A DNA stretch of 64,000 nt from Ichthyophis bannanicus (taxonomy: Eukaryota; Chordata; Amphibia; Gymnophiona; Ichthyophiidae): contig CM066051.1 of the NCBI GenBank assembly GCA_033557465.1, forward strand, positions 101,161,026 through 101,225,025, read 5' to 3'. The stretch's first letter is position 1. Each line of letters starts with the position of its first letter. The position numbers were made by a program, and so were the translations under genes. This document shows positions 60,909 through 64,000 of this stretch, in pieces. The notes under the pieces were generated by a model. It was given only the letters and a program-made list of their open reading frames with translations, did not search any database and had not been told where the DNA came from.

Positions 60909-61843
60909 CAGCATAGCCTCTTCTCCTCAGCTGGTTTCTCTCAGCACAGGAGGCCGGCTGGTCCACTTAGCCCACAGGTGGTCAGCCATCACATCAGATA
61001 CCTGGGTACTTCATATAGTTCAGAAAGACTATCTTCTACACTTTCACCAGGTACCTCCCTCCTACTTTCCAGGGGAGCCTCCAAGACTCCCTCTGCACAG
61101 GGACTTACTCCTTCAGGAGTTGGCAAGTCTTCTTCAGGAACAGGCTGTGGAACCGGTGCCCCACCACCTGAGAGGTCACGGCTTTTATTCCATGTTCTTT
61201 CTGATACCAAAAAGAACAGGAGGCCTCAGACCCATCCTGGACTTGCGAAACCTCAACAAGTTCCTGGCAAGGGAAAAGTTCAAGATGCTTTCCCTTGGAA
61301 TCCTGCTGCCCTACCTCCAGCGGGGAGACTGGCTATGCTCCTTAGATCTAAAGGATGCCTATACTCACATCCTTATTCATCCAGACCACAGACAATATCT
61401 CAAATTTGTTGTGGGAGGAAATCATTACCAGTACAGAGTACTGCCCTTTGGCCTATCCTCCGCCCCACTGGTTTTCACCAAATGCCTGGCAGTGGTGGCG
61501 GCCTATCTCAGACTTCAAGGCCTTTTTGTGTTTCCATACCTGGACGACTGGCTCATCCGGGCCCAGTCTTCCCAAGAAGCCACTCAAGCCACTCATCGCA
61601 CTGTGTCCCTACTCCAGCACTTGGGCTTTGTCATAAACTTCGCAAAGTCCACTTTGCTCCCCTCTCAAGATCTCGAATTCATTGGCGCAAGGATAAGCAC
61701 TCTTCAGGCGCGGGCCTTCCTGCCTCTGGACAGGGCCCAAAGGCTCATGAATCTCGCCAGCCACTTTCGCAGCAATTCCCTGGTCTCTGCCAGGCAATTT
61801 ATGAGACTGCTCGGCTATATGGCTTCCACGGTCCATGTGACCC
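60895..61843 (+). pseudogene. DIRS-A4 reverse transcriptase, 3'-truncated
   Basis: The frame is open from before the gag stop: VGVFDSIASSPQ, GGRLVHLAHRWSAITSDTW, GGLRPILDLRNLNKFLARE, LDLKDAYTHILIHP, LPFGLSSAPLVFTK, YLDDWLIRAQSSQEA and LEFIGARISTLQARAF. Motifs A, B and C are intact. It ends at ASTVHVTL where the LTR-like element begins, so RNase H and methyltransferase are missing. Confidence 0.8.
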
Positions 61844-63311
61844 TTTCAGTCGGCTGCCTGGGTGAGAATCTTCACACTCTTGGCAAGTGCATATTTCTAT
61901 ATGATTTGCAAGGTATTGTGGGCAATGTAGTTCATTCACACCAGACACAGCTGCTGACAATAATTTAGTTGTGCTCTTGGGTAAAGCCAATAAGATATTT
62001 ATTTATGGGGTTATTTCTCCCAACACAGATATGCTTGGTAGCACATAAAATCAGGTAACTTGCTTTCAGTGTTAACTTGGAAAAACAAAGTCAAAATCAG
62101 GAAAACAACAAATGGAAAGCCACAAAGCAAGAAACAAACTGTTCTTTTCAGATTAACTTCTGATTACTTCCCACATAGATACAGAAGTGATTCTCTCCTA
62201 GCTCACAAGCAATTAGGTAAGGCTTAATTGCTAGCAGTTATCCAGCTGAAACCCCTTAGCTGGCTTGCTTTGTACTGTGTGGGTCAAATCCTGCTTCAGG
62301 AGCTTTTCTGAGTAGATTAAAGAACAAATTTTTATTTCTTTGTGATGGTTGCTGTACTTTATAACAGAAAGTTACCAACGGAGTTTGGATAGAGAACAGT
62401 CCATATAAACAGGATCCTCATCTGCTATTATTCCCCCTTGTTCAACAAGCATGGGTTCAATATCATGGATTGGCACAGATGAATCTCTCAATGGAACATT
62501 TTCAGGAGAATACTTGTTTCCCTGCTGTCTTTCAAGGTTATAGCTAGGGCATAGATCAGTGTTCATACCTGAGCTTCCATTGCTGCTAGAGTTCCTCTCT
62601 ATATAGCCTGGTCAGTATGTAGTCCAGTTCTTATGTCCAGCCTTCCAATCCAGATCCCTGGAAACTGGATCTCTCTTCACATACCTTCTGGCACGGGTCT
62701 TAGGGTCCCTTCCACGTGCAGCCGTCTCCCTCACAGGTAGTGTCTGGAGATTCCTAGCTCTGCAGCACCATTCCTCTGGCTTTCCCCAGTCCAATGGTGT
62801 ATGCTGGCCCTTGGAATACCTCCCAGTATACGTACTGCTTTGGACTCTTCTAGACCTCTCAAAGGCTTTTCTCCTCTTTCTTCCAGAGGGTCTCTTTCCC
62901 TCTCTGTCCGTCCGGTTTGGCTTTTGCTTCTGATGATCCTTCAGATGAAACTGATGATCCTTCTCTGGATATCCAAGGTGATCATGAAGAAAAAACATCT
63001 GTAGAATAAACTCTACTCTTATTCTGCCTTGATGAGTGCTACTCCCTAACACAGCGCAGCTGTGCTGAATCAGGCCCTGCCCTTTGAGATGAGTGCTTAG
63101 GGATTACCTCATAGCCCTCCTGATTGAACACACGTTTCCCCACTTCAGCTCCTCTAATGGCTGTTGGAAATCTGGTGCATTCTGGGACTGGTAGTCTTTT
63201 ATGGGAAAATTCTGTTTTCTTATTTCTACCAGAACTGACAGGTTGCTTGTTCAGAGTCACCTCACCTTTTCTATAGCTTCTTCCTGAGCTATGATAAGCT
63301 TCCTTATCACA
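61844..63311 (-). repeat. LTR-like element copy B, inverted
   Basis: It is the reverse complement of 36332-37796 over the full length: starts TGTGATAAGGAAGC and ends GCCGACTGAAA (the final CA mutated to AA). Flanks on the plus strand are ACCC (left) and ACCT (right), a possible 4 bp duplication with one mismatch. It separates DIRS-A4 (plus) from DIRS-A5 (minus). Confidence 0.65.
62372..63290 (-). pseudogene. Broken copy of the LTR-like element ORF
   Basis: The same protein as 36422-37270 is followed in three pieces: TLNKQPVSSGRNKKTEF, then DHLGYPEKDHQFHLKDHQKQ to DWKAGHKNWTTY, then MNTDLCPSYNLERQQ to SLSKLRW. A TGG to TGA change near 62609 and a one-base indel near 62990 break it. Amino-acid differences from copy A are common. 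Confidence 0.5.
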
Positions 63312-64000
63312 ACCTGTTACAGGTGAGTAACTACTCTTTCTCCAGGACCAAGCAGGAAGTCAGTCCTCACATATGGGACTCCCAAGCTTAAGGCTACCGG
63401 AGACCTCAAGCACAAAAATGAGCTCCCTCTAGCTCAGCAGTATAGAAGGAAGGAATCTTCTCTGAAAACGCCCCCGACCGGTAGCCCAACACCAGGGCCA
63501 GAGGGTAGGAGTTGCCTAAACCTCAAAGAGATTATGGAGGACTGCCTGACCGAAAGCACTGTCCCTGCGGGACTCCCTCTCCAGGCAGTAATGTGCCGCA
63601 AAAGTCTGGCTTGAAGACCAAGTAGCGGCCCGGCAGATGTCTGCCAACGGAACAGAGCGGAGGTGTGCCACTGACGCAGCCTTCGCCCTAACACGATGAG
63701 CCGTGACTCGACCCTCCAACGAGAGGCCGGCTGCCCCATAAGCCCAGGCGATACAGTCAGCTACCCAGATGGACAAGGTACGCTTGGAGACAGGAAGCCC
63801 CAAGTTATTGGGGTCAAAAGAAACGAAGAGCTGAACAGCCCTCCTATGCTCCCGCGTACGGTCAAGGTAGAAGGACAAGGCCCTCCTACAGTCCAGGGTA
63901 TGCAGGACCATTTCAGCCCGGCTGGAGTGCGGCCTGGGAAAGAAGGTCGGAAGAACCACCTCCTGGTTGAGATGAAAAGGAGAAACCACTTTTGGAAGAA
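63312..64000 (-). mobile_element. DIRS-A copy A5, 3' part, runs off window
   Basis: On the minus strand it comprises the recombinase C-terminus and most of the ICR (63312-63380: CACATATGGG...TTCTCCAGGACC as plus-strand text). It is cut within the ICR by the LTR-like element; spacer and right terminal repeat are absent. The layout is identical to A3 at 53560-54230. Confidence 0.75.
63516..64000 (-). CDS. DIRS-A5 tyrosine recombinase, C-terminal part, open
   Basis: Open from the window edge to the stop near 63516. It shows LPKVVSPFHLNQEVVLP, FVSFDPNNLGLPVSKRTLS, WVADCIAWAYGAAGLSLE, the complete HxxR box (AHRVRAKAASVA), ADICRAATWSSSQ and Tyr in FAAHYCLERES. The first catalytic Arg lies outside the window. 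All visible catalytic residues are intact, so this may be part of a functional recombinase. Confidence 0.8.
   Translation of the reverse strand, partial: LPKVVSPFHLNQEVVLPTFFPRPHSSRAEMVLHTLDCRRALSFYLDRTREHRRAVQLFVSFDPNNLGLPVSKRTLSIWVADCIAWAYGAAGLSLEGRVTAHRVRAKAASVAHLRSVPLADICRAATWSSSQTFAAHYCLERESRRDSAFGQAVLHNLFEV

Larger units (their letters stand above)
58576..61843 (+). mobile_element. DIRS-A copy A4, young, truncated inside RT
   Basis: The left terminal repeat, leader, complete gag and most of RT are near-identical in layout to A3. Sequence stops at CATGTGACCC in the RT-RNase H linker, where the inverted LTR-like element starts. RNase H, methyltransferase, recombinase and the right end are absent. 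It keeps the 60 bp that A3 lost at the ORF2 start. Confidence 0.85.

Noticed and set aside
1..64000. CRISPR array, operons or bacterial genes
   Set aside because: No direct-repeat/spacer array, no ribosome binding sites with compact genes; content and codon context are those of a vertebrate repeat-rich genome.

Overview
This is vertebrate nuclear DNA made almost entirely of transposable elements. DIRS-type tyrosine-recombinase retrotransposons of several related families dominate. CR1- and L2-type LINE pieces, a PIF/Harbinger DNA transposon, a hAT-type MITE, an LTR-like repeat and a CACTA-like DNA transposon are also present. DIRS elements at this density, together with CR1/L2 and Harbinger, suit an amphibian, and a caecilian most of all; that is inference. 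No prokaryotic features were seen. The only candidate host coding sequence is a short exon-like segment at 7487-7561 resembling the end of a WD40 protein.

Layout. 1-682 is a DIRS RNase H/methyltransferase fragment split by an L2 tail; 683-965 is a CR1 fragment; 966-6384 is a decayed DIRS-A copy (A1). 6385-8805 holds a tandem duplication, the candidate exon and a LINE/SINE relic. 8806-25192 is one minus-strand DIRS-B element (B3) whose recombinase gene was split by two plus-strand DIRS elements standing end to end (C, 9706-15549; B2, 15550-20146). 25205-31478 is a minus-strand DIRS (E) with another DIRS (D, 25244-27998) in its terminal repeat and a CR1 LINE (29357-30600) inside it. 31781-47848 is bounded by CACT(A/G)TGTAACA terminal inverted repeats and a TTA duplication and holds the two halves of a degenerate transposase-like gene. 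Between those halves lie a Harbinger element (about 33604-47061), an LTR-like element (36332-37796) and DIRS-A2 (40501-45833). 48832-54537 is the best preserved DIRS (A3). 55288-56503 is a hAT MITE split by an L2 LINE. 58576-61843 is a 3'-truncated young DIRS-A (A4). 61844-63311 is a second LTR-like copy, and 63312-64000 is the end of a minus-strand DIRS-A (A5).

How the parts work together. In each DIRS the gag-like protein (ORF1), reverse transcriptase-RNase H-Dam-like methyltransferase (ORF2) and tyrosine recombinase serve one replication cycle: the RNA is copied to a circle using an internal region complementary to both ends, and the recombinase inserts the circle. The inverted terminal repeats and internal complementary regions needed for this can be read directly in A1, A2, A3, B2, B3 and C. 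Most copies are dead. A3 and A4 have intact gag frames, and A5 has an intact visible part of its recombinase.

The element I consider most worth attention is the CACTA-like transposon. Its ends, target-site duplication and protein halves agree with each other across 16 kb of nested insertions, and its protein belongs to a family I recognise only as uncharacterised multicopy animal proteins.
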